Assembly (NCBI GenBank): GCA_003167365.1
Contig: PMTM01000018.1
Coordinates: forward strand, 1 to 64,000
From: Spartobacteria bacterium
GTDB lineage: Bacteria; Verrucomicrobiota; Verrucomicrobiia; Chthoniobacterales; UBA10450
Reading direction: 5' to 3'
DNA: 64,000 nucleotides
A program made the translations under genes and the position numbers. Of the stretch, positions 24,474 through 32,563 are shown piece by piece. Positions within the stretch are counted from its first letter, which is position 1, and every line of letters begins with the position of its first letter. The notes under the pieces were generated by a model. The model saw nothing but the letters and a program-made list of their open reading frames with translations. It searched no databases and was not told the DNA's origin.

Positions 24474-24719
24474 TTAACCACCTTGAACCGGTGGCATAAT
24501 CGAAATCTCGTCGCCTTCCCTCAGCACATAATCGCGATCGACAAATTCCACACCCGCACCCACCAGAATGCTTCGCTCCCAGACACGAAGCGTCGGAAAG
24601 CGCGCGAACAATTCTGCGAGCAAATCACTCACCGTCGCTCCCTCTTTCATATCAAGATCGAGACGTTCACTTCTGGTCACATCGCGCAACCGTGAGAAGA
24701 ATTGCACGCGGACTTTCAT
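24474..24719 (-). CDS. moaD: MoaD/ThiS-family sulfur carrier
   Basis: This 81-residue ubiquitin-fold protein has N-terminal VRVQFFSRLRD, a central LLAELFARFP helix, and the C-terminal ISIMPPVQGG ending in the diglycine that is adenylated and thiocarboxylated. Length and ending fit MoaD of molybdopterin synthase. No moaE or other moa gene is adjacent, so another sulfur-carrier role is possible. Confidence 0.85.
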   Translation of the reverse strand: MKVRVQFFSRLRDVTRSERLDLDMKEGATVSDLLAELFARFPTLRVWERSILVGAGVEFVDRDYVLREGDEISIMPPVQGG

Positions 24720-24877
24720 CGATAGAGATCGCTTTGCATCGACAATTTGATTAGGTCATTTCGTCGCGAGAGATCAACTGTGCAACGCTATGTTGCGGTG
24801 TATCGGCTGAATCCTTGGGTGCGGTTGCCAGGTAAAATCGTTGCTGAACGCCCGCGTGCTGCGTACGCTCGCCGCGA

Positions 24878-25159
24878 ATGCGAGTGCAAAACGCGGATCT
24901 TGTTGTCAATACAAACGGCAAGGCACCTACGAAATCACAGACGAGATTCAGAGTAAGATCGACCAGAGCGGCGTGCGCAACGGAACGGTCACGGTGTTTG
25001 TCCAGCCACACCAGTTGCAGTTTGATCGCAATGGAAAATGCCGCGCCGGCCGCGCGGCACGATCTCGAGAGATTTTTCGACAAGCTCGTCCCGGAAGATC
25101 AGGAGTTCGAGCACGACGACGAAGGCCCCGACGATATGCCATCGCACATCCGGATGTGA
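24878..25159 (+). pseudogene. yjbQ: yjbQ remnant, 5' part, frameshifted
   Basis: The region matches YjbQ (UPF0047) in alternating frames. Frame A gives MRVQNADLVVNTNGK, the next frame gives GTYEITDEI and GVRNGTVTVFVQ, then frame A returns with TSCSLIAMEN, LVPEDQEF and DDMPSHIRM, followed by a stop. At least two frameshifts and loss of the C-terminal third make it non-functional. The missing 45 codons are found at 28594-28731. Confidence 0.88.
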
Positions 25160-25167
25160 CTTAGCGC

Positions 25168-25587
25168 CTATTTTCCCAGAACGTTCACGATCACGCGCCG
25201 TAGGTGGGGGGAGCGCCGATGTTCGAATAGGAAGATCCCTTGCCAGGTGCCAAGCTCAAGCCGGCCGTCGGCGATAGGGATCACCTCGCTTGACCTCGTC
25301 AGAACCGTCCTGATGTGTGAGGTGGAGTCGTCCGGTCCTTCAGAGGTGTGGGTGAAGTGGTCGTTGTTCTCCGGAACGAGCCGTTCGAAATATTTTTCGA
25401 GATCCACCCGAGCGGAATGATCCGCATTTTCGAAGATCACAAGGCTGGCGCTCGTGTGCTGGATGAACACGGTGGTGGTTCCGGTTTTGACTCCGCTCTT
25501 GACGACGACGGCATCAACCTGATCGGTGATCTCGTATGTTCCCTTGCCATTCGTGCGGATCTCCAGCGTTTCAACATGCACCCTCAT
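25168..25587 (-). CDS. yjbQ: YjbQ/UPF0047 family protein (intact paralogue)
   Basis: This 139-residue full-length UPF0047 protein has the conserved TNGKGTYEITDQV, FIQHTSASL, EGPDDSTSHIR and GTWQGIFLFEHR segments, including the histidines presumed to bind metal. A thiamine-phosphate-synthase-like activity has been suggested for the family but is not settled. It is convergent with, and only 8 nt from, a broken plus-strand paralogue. Confidence 0.92.
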   Translation of the reverse strand: MRVHVETLEIRTNGKGTYEITDQVDAVVVKSGVKTGTTTVFIQHTSASLVIFENADHSARVDLEKYFERLVPENNDHFTHTSEGPDDSTSHIRTVLTRSSEVIPIADGRLELGTWQGIFLFEHRRSPHLRRVIVNVLGK

Positions 25588-25679
25588 TACATCCCGACAT
25601 TACACGCGTTACGTAGAAAATTTTTCTGCAACTAAAAGTTATTGACACTCATCGTTTCGAATGGTTGAAAGGACGGGTC

Positions 25680-26417
25680 ATGAAAAGACTACTCGCCTTA
25701 ACTGTTATTTTAACGGCCGTAACTGGCCTCACACTATGTTTCGCCGGCCCGGAGCCGTACTCATCCAAAGAAATTGCTCCGGCTCCGCCCGTATGTGATT
25801 GGAGCGGCTTTTACCTCGGTATGAACGTCGGTGTAGCCGGTCTCCAGACGGACATCACCGACTTGGATGATTATAATTCCTTCGGCACAACGTCACTAGA
25901 AGATACCAACTTCGCTGTCGGTGGCCAAATGGGCTACAATTGGCAGAAGGGCGCCTTCGTCTTCGGATTAGAGGTTGATTCCGATTATCTTAATACCGAG
26001 AAATCGTTCACTACCTTTGGTGAGGGCGGCCCGCAATATGTTTACAAAGGGAAGGTCGACTTCCAGGGGAGCCTGCGCGCGCGTGCCGGTATCGCAGTCG
26101 ATAACGCGCTGATCTATGCCACGGGAGGCGTGGCCGTTTCGCATGGCAGTTCCAAATTTAACGAGGTAGATGGTGAGGACCTGCCAACTGGAGAAAGAGC
26201 CACACAAGACGACTGGCAGGCTGGCTTTGTGGGGGGCGTAGGCGTGGAATACAAATTCAATTGCCACTGGAGCGCCCGGATGGAAGCCCTCTACTCGCAC
26301 TATCCTGAAAGCACCAATGTGGTTCAGCCCGGCGAAACAGATTATCGTTTTTCATTCCAAAACGATGTCTATAGCGCGCGTTTTGGCATCAACTACCTGT
26401 TTGGTGGCGGACACTAA
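25680..26417 (+). CDS. Outer-membrane beta-barrel protein (OmpA/Opa-like porin)
   Basis: The protein has 245 residues from the ATG at 25680, with an AAAGGA-type ribosome site just upstream. A signal peptide (1-22) and short linker precede a barrel starting WSGFYLGMNVG, with alternating aromatic strands (FALEV-like, YATGGVAVSH, VGGVGVEYKFN, ARMEALYSHY) and a C-terminal ARFGINYLFGGGH. This matches the 8-stranded small barrel type (Omp25/31-like). TTGACA at 25642 may be its -35 box. A strong terminator follows. Confidence 0.85.
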   Translation: MKRLLALTVILTAVTGLTLCFAGPEPYSSKEIAPAPPVCDWSGFYLGMNVGVAGLQTDITDLDDYNSFGTTSLEDTNFAVGGQMGYNWQKGAFVFGLEVDSDYLNTEKSFTTFGEGGPQYVYKGKVDFQGSLRARAGIAVDNALIYATGGVAVSHGSSKFNEVDGEDLPTGERATQDDWQAGFVGGVGVEYKFNCHWSARMEALYSHYPESTNVVQPGETDYRFSFQNDVYSARFGINYLFGGGH

Positions 26418-26441
26418 TTGCTCTGGATAGATTGATATTGA

Positions 26442-26473
26442 GCAGCCGGGCCCAGGGCCCGGCTGCTTTTTTT
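26442..26473 (+). terminator. Rho-independent terminator
   Basis: GCAGCCGGGCCC and GGGCCCGGCTGC are perfect 12-bp complementary arms around a single base, followed by seven T residues. It lies 24 nt after the stop of the outer-membrane protein gene. Confidence 0.93.
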
Positions 26474-26543
26474 CCACACTTCGCGTTGACCATTCCGCTT
26501 CGCACGCCGATTTCTGGGTCGGCAAGAGCCGTAGCTTGAATAT

Positions 26544-27149
26544 ATGGGGTTTGCCGGGATTTCGCCGTTGGCTCACCCGAGCGCATTCCAGCGCTGGGTT
26601 TTGATGCTCTGTGTCCCGTGTGTCGCGCTGGTCGTCGTCGGCCGGCAAATTTATCTCTCCAGGTTCCACGATTTATCGACGTGGAAAGGAGGCGGCATGG
26701 GCATGTTCGCGGCCAATGACGGCCCGCAGAGCCGGTATGCCCACGTCTACCTAGTCAAACCTGACGGGACCCGCGACCCCCTCAATCAGTTTTCCGAGTC
26801 CGAGGCGGACTTCGTGACGCGTGCGCTGGAGTATCCGCTTCGCTCGACATTTCTGCGTGCGGCTCGTGCGATCGCCCAGGAGAACTGGATGCCCATGCAA
26901 CAGCGCGCGCCCGTGACCGTCTTCGATAGCCGCAGCGAGCCGCTGCGAGCCGCGGACGAGTCGTTTCATCTAATGGTCCCGTATGGACGCTCGTCAGATA
27001 CCGAAAAGCGAAACTGGAGCATCGAGATCCAATTCTGGAAGCTCTTCTACGATCCGGTGAAGAAACGGGCTCACATTCGCTTAGACCAAACATTTGTCTT
27101 CAAACCCGACGAGTTGTTCGAGCGAAAGCCGGAGAATTCCGTCCCATGA
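26544..27149 (+). CDS. Membrane-anchored protein of unknown function
   Basis: This 201-residue protein has one N-terminal hydrophobic segment (about residues 17-36), then a soluble domain containing a WKGGGMGMFA segment and C-terminal beta-rich IEIQFWKLFYDP and RLDQTFVFKP segments. No family is recognised. Its stop overlaps the ATG of the following membrane protein (ATGA), so the two are translationally coupled and probably form a complex. Confidence 0.65.
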   Translation: MGFAGISPLAHPSAFQRWVLMLCVPCVALVVVGRQIYLSRFHDLSTWKGGGMGMFAANDGPQSRYAHVYLVKPDGTRDPLNQFSESEADFVTRALEYPLRSTFLRAARAIAQENWMPMQQRAPVTVFDSRSEPLRAADESFHLMVPYGRSSDTEKRNWSIEIQFWKLFYDPVKKRAHIRLDQTFVFKPDELFERKPENSVP

Positions 27150-28090
27150 CGAATCCGGCTGATCACAGCACATCGCTGGCAGCGCCTCGGCGCAACTCAG
27201 ATTTTTGGAACGGGACGCTTCTGCACGCGCTTGCTGAGTTCGTGCGGAAGCTCGACTTCCTTGAGACGATCCGGCTGCTCACGCTCTTCCTCGCGGTCGT
27301 CTTCGGTGTCGCGCACTGGCTATTCGAAATCGTGGCTCGGCTCAGCTTCCTTGTGTTCGTGTTGCGTCCGCGCCTTCTTCGCCGGCCGGAGTTCTGGCTC
27401 GCGCTCGCGGTGGCGGGAACCTTTGGCGTCATTCTCCGCTGGGAGGTGACTGACAATCACAAGTATCTTCTCGTCTATTGGCTCTGGGTGCTCTTTGTCG
27501 CCCACCTTTTCATTTCAACCGAGCAACAAGAACGAACCATCCGCTGCAACGCCCGTTTCTTCCTGTGCCTGATCTTCCTCGCCGCCTCTACCCAAAAGCT
27601 TTCTTCGCCGAGTTACCGCTCGGGCGAAATGTTTGAACACCTTCTCTACGTCGATTCGCGCTTCACTGCATTTGGAAAATTAGTCGGTATCAGTCCACAA
27701 GTGCCGGACGCAGTGAAGAAGAGAATCGCGTTGTTTAGGAGTCCGTTTGCAGAGGTGGAAGGTAACGAGCTGGAGATTCCTGGGTCCGATCGCGCTCGTG
27801 CGGCGGCGCTGTTGCTCACCTGGTGGGACGTTTCACTTCAACTGCTAATCGGTTCTCTGCTGCTCTTCCGGCGCGCCGTGACGGACAAGTTCGCGCACAT
27901 TCTTCTTCTGTTTTTTATCTTAACTACTTATCTCCCGGCGCCAGTGTTCGGCTTCGGCTGGATCCTGGCCATAATGGGTTTCACGTTGGCAAAGGGAAAA
28001 TTTCCCAAAATCGCGGCCGCTTATATAATCTGCTTTGCGCTGATACTTGTCTACCAAGTGCCGTGGCGAGAATGGGTGCTGCGAACGTGA
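27146..28090 (+). CDS. Polytopic membrane protein (HTTM-like?)
   Basis: This 314-residue protein has about seven hydrophobic segments (about residues 40-58, 62-80, 90-108, 112-128, 140-158, 220-245 and 253-305). The AASTQKLSSPSYRSGEMF segment, with a membrane-proximal loop after it, recalls HTTM/gamma-carboxylase-like membrane proteins, but no catalytic motif can be confirmed. It is the second gene of a coupled pair with 26544. Confidence 0.6.
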   Translation: MTNPADHSTSLAAPRRNSDFWNGTLLHALAEFVRKLDFLETIRLLTLFLAVVFGVAHWLFEIVARLSFLVFVLRPRLLRRPEFWLALAVAGTFGVILRWEVTDNHKYLLVYWLWVLFVAHLFISTEQQERTIRCNARFFLCLIFLAASTQKLSSPSYRSGEMFEHLLYVDSRFTAFGKLVGISPQVPDAVKKRIALFRSPFAEVEGNELEIPGSDRARAAALLLTWWDVSLQLLIGSLLLFRRAVTDKFAHILLLFFILTTYLPAPVFGFGWILAIMGFTLAKGKFPKIAAAYIICFALILVYQVPWREWVLRT

Positions 28091-28257
28091 CGCGTAAGAT
28101 CAGCGCGCACAAGACTGGCCAATTGGAAGAATCCAAACCGCCAAACCAGGCGGTGACGATTTACCTGCGGGAAATCGGGCAAATCCCGCTTTTGACCCCG
28201 CTGCAGGAATTCTGCAGTCAATCTTCGCAGAAGTGTTTTTCCGGCACGAAAGCGTGA
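28087..28257 (+). pseudogene. Truncated sigma-70 factor (region 1.2 fragment)
   Basis: Starting at a GTG that overlaps the previous stop, the 56-codon ORF contains AVTIYLREIGQIPLLTP, the hallmark of sigma-70 region 1.2. It then loses homology (LQEFCSQS) and stops. All of regions 2-4 are missing. It is a remnant, not a working sigma factor. Confidence 0.75.
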
Positions 28258-28520
28258 GCGCGTTCCGATTCGCACCGACCTTCATTGCGGAAGTGGGGCA
28301 GGGGGCGAATGTCTCGACCGAGACGATCCACCTCGAACAGCCCTTTCGGCTCCGTGAGCCGGTGCCGGAAGGCCGCAGGCGCTGCTCGTCCTGCCAGGAA
28401 GCGCGTTTAGTCTCCGACTTCTACCCAAAGCGGAGCCAATGCCGCCGCTGCTTCAACGGAAAACTTCAGCGCAAAAACCGCGCCCGAACCGCGCAGAAGT
28501 CAGGTCGCGGACGGCCGTAG
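28233..28520 (+). CDS. Small CxxC zinc-finger protein, uncertain
   Basis: The ORF is up to 95 residues long from a GTG, and the true start may be further in, for example GTG 28293. The C-terminal half has CSSCQEARLVSDFYPKR and CRRCFN, two CxxC knuckles spaced as in one zinc finger, and a very basic tail. Small proteins with such FYPKR-x-CRRC cores occur next to HNH genes in phages and elsewhere; the function here is unknown. It overlaps the end of the sigma remnant and is followed by a yjbQ fragment, so this may be a rearranged zone. Confidence 0.4.
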   Translation: MFFRHESVSAFRFAPTFIAEVGQGANVSTETIHLEQPFRLREPVPEGRRRCSSCQEARLVSDFYPKRSQCRRCFNGKLQRKNRARTAQKSGRGRP

Positions 28521-28593
28521 CGCGTTGCTTTCTCCATCGTGGACGAGGTTCTGACTTCTCCCGATGATATGCGCTTCGCAACATGCCCGCATG

Positions 28594-28731
28594 GCGCTGA
28601 CCCGGACGAGCGAGACCATTCCGATTGCCGATGGAAGAATGCAGCTCGGTACTTGGCAAGGGATCTTTCTCTTCGAACACCGCCACGATCCGCATCGTCG
28701 AAAAATTTCGATCACCATCATTGGCGAATAA
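28594..28731 (+). pseudogene. yjbQ: yjbQ remnant, 3' part
   Basis: Forty-five codons and a stop encode ALTRTSETIPIADGR, LGTWQGIFLFEHR and ISITIIGE, the exact C-terminal third of a YjbQ protein. The sequence continues from the M of SHIRM where the 5' remnant ends at 25156. An imperfect copy of the GATGATATGC...ATG junction precedes it. Together the two pieces make one complete gene, apart from frameshifts. Confidence 0.88.
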
Positions 28732-28760
28732 CTGTTAATTTCGGCGATCGCAGACCGCGG

Positions 28761-29909
28761 CTATAGCAGATCGTAAATCGCGTCCACCAGCTGCAACGAT
28801 TTCTCATTTGGTAAAAGCGACTGCTCCATTTGGTTCATGACGTAAGCAAAACTGATATTGCTTTCTGGATCGGCGAACGCGTGACTGCCGCCTGCACCAG
28901 GATGTCCAAATGAAGATATCGATCTTCCGAAAATGCGCGGTTCCGTGCCTTTGGCATCTTTCATAAAGCCTGCCGAGAATGCCGTCGGTATTTGAAAAAC
29001 GCGGTCGACTCCGTCAACAAGTGTCGTCGTCATCCAACTCAAAGTTTTCGCGGAGAAAAATCTGCGGCCATCCTGCTCGCCGCCGTTTGCGAGCATGGCG
29101 TAAAATTTCGCCAGCGAATTTGCGCTACCGATTCCTCCGAACGAAACGATCGACTGCGCGCGGATCGACGGGTTATTCATTCCGTTGACGGCGTGCAATC
29201 CGCGCGGCGAGGTGAAAGTCTTTCGCGCCAGCGTGCCGGGCGTTGCAAGGTCCGCGTAGAATTGTTTTGGTTCGGCCGGTTTTCCGGCTTTGGCCGCGGA
29301 CATGGTCGCAACACGAAAGTTTTCCGATTCCGGCAATCCAATCCAAATATCGAGCTTGAGCGGATCGGCAAAAGTTTCTCGCCAATATTCACTTAGAGTT
29401 TTCCCGGCAATGCGGCGAACGATTTCATCGAGGAGAAAGCCGAATGTGCGCGCGTGATAACCGTGCGCGGTTCCAGGCGGCCAAAGCGGCGCCTGCTCTT
29501 CGAGTGCGTGAATGACGCTCGGGTAATCGAGCACGTTCACTGGTCGATCCAACGCCGCGAGCCCGGCTTGATGCGAAAGCAATTGCGAGATCGTGACATT
29601 CTCTTTCCCAGATTGCGCAAATTCCGGCCAGAACTCGGCCACGCGCCGGTCGATGCCGATCTTGTTTTCTTGCAGAATGTGCAGCACGCATGCGCTGCCG
29701 AGTCCCTTGGTCGCCGACCAAATGAGAACGAGCGTGTCCGCCGTCCAAGGTTGCTCGCGTCGAGCATCGCGATATCCGCGGTAAAGATCAATAATAGGTG
29801 TGCCGTTTTGCCAAACCGAAATCGCCGCGCCAAGTTCGCCGAAGCGATCGAAGTTCTCCTTAAATACCGCTTCCAGTCGTTCGCGAAGTACGCGTGCATC
29901 CAATTGCAT
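28761..29909 (-). CDS. Serine beta-lactamase-like hydrolase/esterase (class C fold)
   Basis: This 382-residue protein has the catalytic motif SATK at 65-68 (S-x-x-K), a Tyr motif around GYHARTFG (about 150), an FGHPGAGGSHAF segment near the C-terminus in place of the KTG box, and no signal peptide. This matches the beta-lactamase-related EstB/LACTB group, which are usually cytosolic esterases, not antibiotic resistance enzymes. It is monocistronic. Confidence 0.88.
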   Translation of the reverse strand: MQLDARVLRERLEAVFKENFDRFGELGAAISVWQNGTPIIDLYRGYRDARREQPWTADTLVLIWSATKGLGSACVLHILQENKIGIDRRVAEFWPEFAQSGKENVTISQLLSHQAGLAALDRPVNVLDYPSVIHALEEQAPLWPPGTAHGYHARTFGFLLDEIVRRIAGKTLSEYWRETFADPLKLDIWIGLPESENFRVATMSAAKAGKPAEPKQFYADLATPGTLARKTFTSPRGLHAVNGMNNPSIRAQSIVSFGGIGSANSLAKFYAMLANGGEQDGRRFFSAKTLSWMTTTLVDGVDRVFQIPTAFSAGFMKDAKGTEPRIFGRSISSFGHPGAGGSHAFADPESNISFAYVMNQMEQSLLPNEKSLQLVDAIYDLL

Positions 29910-29915
29910 CGCTCT

Positions 29916-29945
29916 GAAGCTGTAGAGGCGGCTGTCTCAGCCGCA
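29916..29945. repeat. Palindromic-repeat fragment (GTAGAGGCGGCTGTCTCAGCCGC)
   Basis: GCTGTAGAGGCGGCTGTCTC, followed by AGCCGC, matches one arm of the elements at 15270 and 16683. Confidence 0.5.
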
Positions 29946-29998
29946 AGCTAATTCGAAATGGCTCCGAAAAGGAACACGCGGATGATGGAGCCGCGGAT

Positions 29999-30466
29999 TT
30001 AAATGAATGGGTGAACTACTTTGAGATCTGGATCTTTTTTCGCCAGTTCGCGAAAGGAAGCGTCCATTTTGAAACTGGTCTGCAAATGAACCTGGGCATC
30101 GCGCACATTGCCAAGCAGCGCATCGTAACAACCCATGTTGTAATAATAGATCGGCTCGTTCAGTAGCGCCGCCGGACCTGTGAGCAGAAGCTTTTTGGCC
30201 TCGGCTGTTTTGCCGAGCTCGTGCAAACAGAAGCCGGCGTGCAAGAAGCCGGCGCTGTATTGAGGGGCAATGCGACAAAGTTTCCGGCTGATCATCAAGG
30301 CTCGCGTCCAGCTTTTCTTCCGCATCAAATGATGCAACCGGAGCTGCAGGACTTCCGGCCGGCCTTGGGACTCGGCATCGATCGTGTTCAATTCCTGAAG
30401 CGACTCGCGCGCCATGCCCAATTCGGCATAACCGCAGGCAACCTGAAAATGGCGTTCGAAATCCAC
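29999..30466 (-). CDS. TPR-repeat protein
   Basis: This 155-residue all-helical protein has about four degenerate 34-residue TPR units (FQVACGYAELGMARESLQEL, LRLHHLMRKKSWTRAL, GFCLHELGKTAEAKKLL, YNMGCYDALLGNVRDA). No signal peptide. Such proteins act as protein-interaction scaffolds; the partner is not evident from the context. Confidence 0.8.
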   Translation of the reverse strand: MDFERHFQVACGYAELGMARESLQELNTIDAESQGRPEVLQLRLHHLMRKKSWTRALMISRKLCRIAPQYSAGFLHAGFCLHELGKTAEAKKLLLTGPAALLNEPIYYYNMGCYDALLGNVRDAQVHLQTSFKMDASFRELAKKDPDLKVVHPFI

Positions 30467-30507
30467 GAGTCTCTCTTAAGCAAAAACCTTGCCCGATGCG
30501 CCGATTG

Positions 30508-30578
30508 GTAGGGACGCACCTCCGGGGCGTCCGTCGAAAAACGGGAATAAGTCGGACGGCTCGGAGATCCGTCCCTAC
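30508..30578. repeat. Palindromic repeat (GTAGGGACG...CGTCCCTAC family)
   Basis: GTAGGGACGCACCTCCGGGG on the left and TCGGAGATCCGTCCCTAC on the right are near-complementary, with inner CGTCCGTCG and CGGACGG arms. It shares the GGGACG/CGTCCC ends with the element at 24321 and sits between two minus-strand genes. Confidence 0.65.
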
Positions 30579-32408
30579 CTATAACAGCAATTGCTCCAGT
30601 TCGCCAAGGCGCCGCTCGAACAAACGGAGCGTGCTCTCGATCGGCGCCGAAGTCGTCATATCTACGCCCGCCGTTTTCAACGTCTCGAGCGGGAACTTTG
30701 AGCCGCCCGAGCGCAGAAAATCCAAATACGCTTCCACAGCGCCGGGCTGCTTGGAAAGAACGCGCTCCGAAAGTGCCACCGCGGCCGAGATCCCGGTGGC
30801 GTATTTATAAACGTAAAACGCGCTGTAGAAATGCGGAATGCGCAGGCATTCCAGGTCGACCTGCAGATCAAGAACAAAATTCTCAGCGAAGTAGGCCTCG
30901 AGCAGTTTGTGGTATTCGGATTTGAAAACGTCGAGCGTCAGTCCGGCGCCGCTTTCTTCGATCGCATGAATAACTTTTTCGAACTCAGCGAACATGGTCT
31001 GCCGGAAGAGCGTGCCGCGGATGTCGTCGATCTGCCGATTGATGATGTAGGCACGCATTCTGGGATCGCTCGTTTGCTCGAGCAGAAAATGGGTGAGCAA
31101 CTCCTCGTTGAAGGTTGAGGCGACCTCGGCCAGGAAAATCGGGTAATCATAATCCTGAAAGAGCTGCGACTTCTGCGCAAACCAGGTATGCATCGAATGG
31201 CCGGCTTCATGCGCGAGCGTGTAAACGTCGGCGAAGACGTCGTCCTTATAATTCATCAGGATGTACGGGGGTGCGCCATAGCTGCTTGATGAGAATGCGC
31301 CGCTACGCTTCCCTTTGGTTTCGTAACGATCGCACCAGCGCCCGCGCAAACCTTCCGTCAACGCATCGACGTATTCTTTTCCGAGTGGTTGCAATGCGGA
31401 GCAAACTTGGTCGATCGCTTCATCGAACGGAATCCGCGTTTCAATCTCGGCCACGAGCGGCACATAGGTGTCGTAATAGTGCAACTCATTCGAACCGAGA
31501 ACGCGGCGTCGAAAATCGAAATAACGAAAGAGCGGCTTCAAGTTTGCGCGAACCGCTTTGATCAAACCGTCGTAAACCGCCACCGGCACGTCGTCGGGGA
31601 ATAGCGCGGCCTCGAGCGCGGACGGGTGATGCCGCGCACTTGCGCGAAAAACGTCGGCCTTCACCGAATAAGCCAGCGAAGTCGCGAGCGTATACTGATG
31701 ATCCTGAAATTCCTCGTAGAACTGATGAAACGCCCGTTTGCGCAGTTCGTGGTCGCGTTTGTTGAGAAACGAGCTGTAAGAACTTTGCGTGAGCGGTTTC
31801 TCGTGCCCGGTTTCATCGGTCAGCACGCCGAACTTCATGTCCACGTCGGTTAGTTGCGAAAACGTGTCGTCGTAACCGTTGAGCGCGACGGCGCCTAACG
31901 CGAGAATCCGTTCCTCCAGCTCGGAAAGCACATGCGGCTTCATCCGGCGAACCTTTTGCAGCCGCGTCTTCCACTCGACCAGCGCAGGATCGGCTATGAA
32001 CTTCGCGAACATTTCATCGGGGATCGCCTGGATTTCCGGAACGAGAAACGCCGTCGTTTCTCCAATCTTTGTCAGCAAATTCTGAATCTGCCCAATGCGC
32101 GCCAGGTATTCGGTGTTCGCGCTGTCTTCCGCGAGCTGAAGCGAGACGAAGTGATAGAGCCACTCAATTTTCAGATCGAGCGTTTTTTCAAACTCAAGAC
32201 ACTCCGTCAGATTCTTGGTCGATTCCCTAAGCTTCCCTTTCCACTCCGCAAGCCGCGGATAAGTCCGCTGAACCCAGGCGAAATCTTCCTGCCACTTCGT
32301 AACGTCGGCAAAAAGATGTGTGAGATCCCATTTGTCGGAGTCCGGGATTTCAAGACGAGTTGGAACAGAGATCGAAGACATCCCGAAACGTCCAACGTTA
32401 ACGCTCAA
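30579..32408 (-). CDS. pepF: Oligoendopeptidase F (M3B)
   Basis: The protein has 609 residues from the upstream ATG; the ATG at 32381 (MSSISVPTR) is equally likely. It is a helical M3 peptidase with zinc motif AHEAGHSMH at about residue 398 and the third ligand in the ASTFNE segment about 25 residues later. Length and PepF-like features (YIINRQIDDIRGTLFRQ, FAENFVLD) identify a cytosolic oligopeptidase degrading peptides of about 7-17 residues. It is the second M3 enzyme in the window; the exported Dcp-type is at 11464. Confidence 0.94.
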   Translation of the reverse strand: MSVNVGRFGMSSISVPTRLEIPDSDKWDLTHLFADVTKWQEDFAWVQRTYPRLAEWKGKLRESTKNLTECLEFEKTLDLKIEWLYHFVSLQLAEDSANTEYLARIGQIQNLLTKIGETTAFLVPEIQAIPDEMFAKFIADPALVEWKTRLQKVRRMKPHVLSELEERILALGAVALNGYDDTFSQLTDVDMKFGVLTDETGHEKPLTQSSYSSFLNKRDHELRKRAFHQFYEEFQDHQYTLATSLAYSVKADVFRASARHHPSALEAALFPDDVPVAVYDGLIKAVRANLKPLFRYFDFRRRVLGSNELHYYDTYVPLVAEIETRIPFDEAIDQVCSALQPLGKEYVDALTEGLRGRWCDRYETKGKRSGAFSSSSYGAPPYILMNYKDDVFADVYTLAHEAGHSMHTWFAQKSQLFQDYDYPIFLAEVASTFNEELLTHFLLEQTSDPRMRAYIINRQIDDIRGTLFRQTMFAEFEKVIHAIEESGAGLTLDVFKSEYHKLLEAYFAENFVLDLQVDLECLRIPHFYSAFYVYKYATGISAAVALSERVLSKQPGAVEAYLDFLRSGGSKFPLETLKTAGVDMTTSAPIESTLRLFERRLGELEQLLL

Positions 32409-32493
32409 CGTCCAACATCCAATCCAGAAAGCTCCATGAATGGTCTCCGTTGTTCAATGGGTGTTTAACGTTGAATGTTGGGCGTTGGGCGTT
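32390..32493. repeat. Inverted repeat (CAACGTCCAACATCC...AATGTTGGGCGTTGG)
   Basis: The left arm 32390-32420 (CGTTAACGCTCAACGTCCAAC) is complementary to the right arm 32467-32493 (AACGTTGAATGTTGGGCGTTG). A palindromic element overlapping the start region of pepF supports the later pepF start. Confidence 0.55.
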
Positions 32494-32563
32494 TTCTGCG
32501 GCTTCATTTACATCCTTCCTCGTCTTTTCATGCATACGGCGGACGCAAAGGAACACAAATTCT

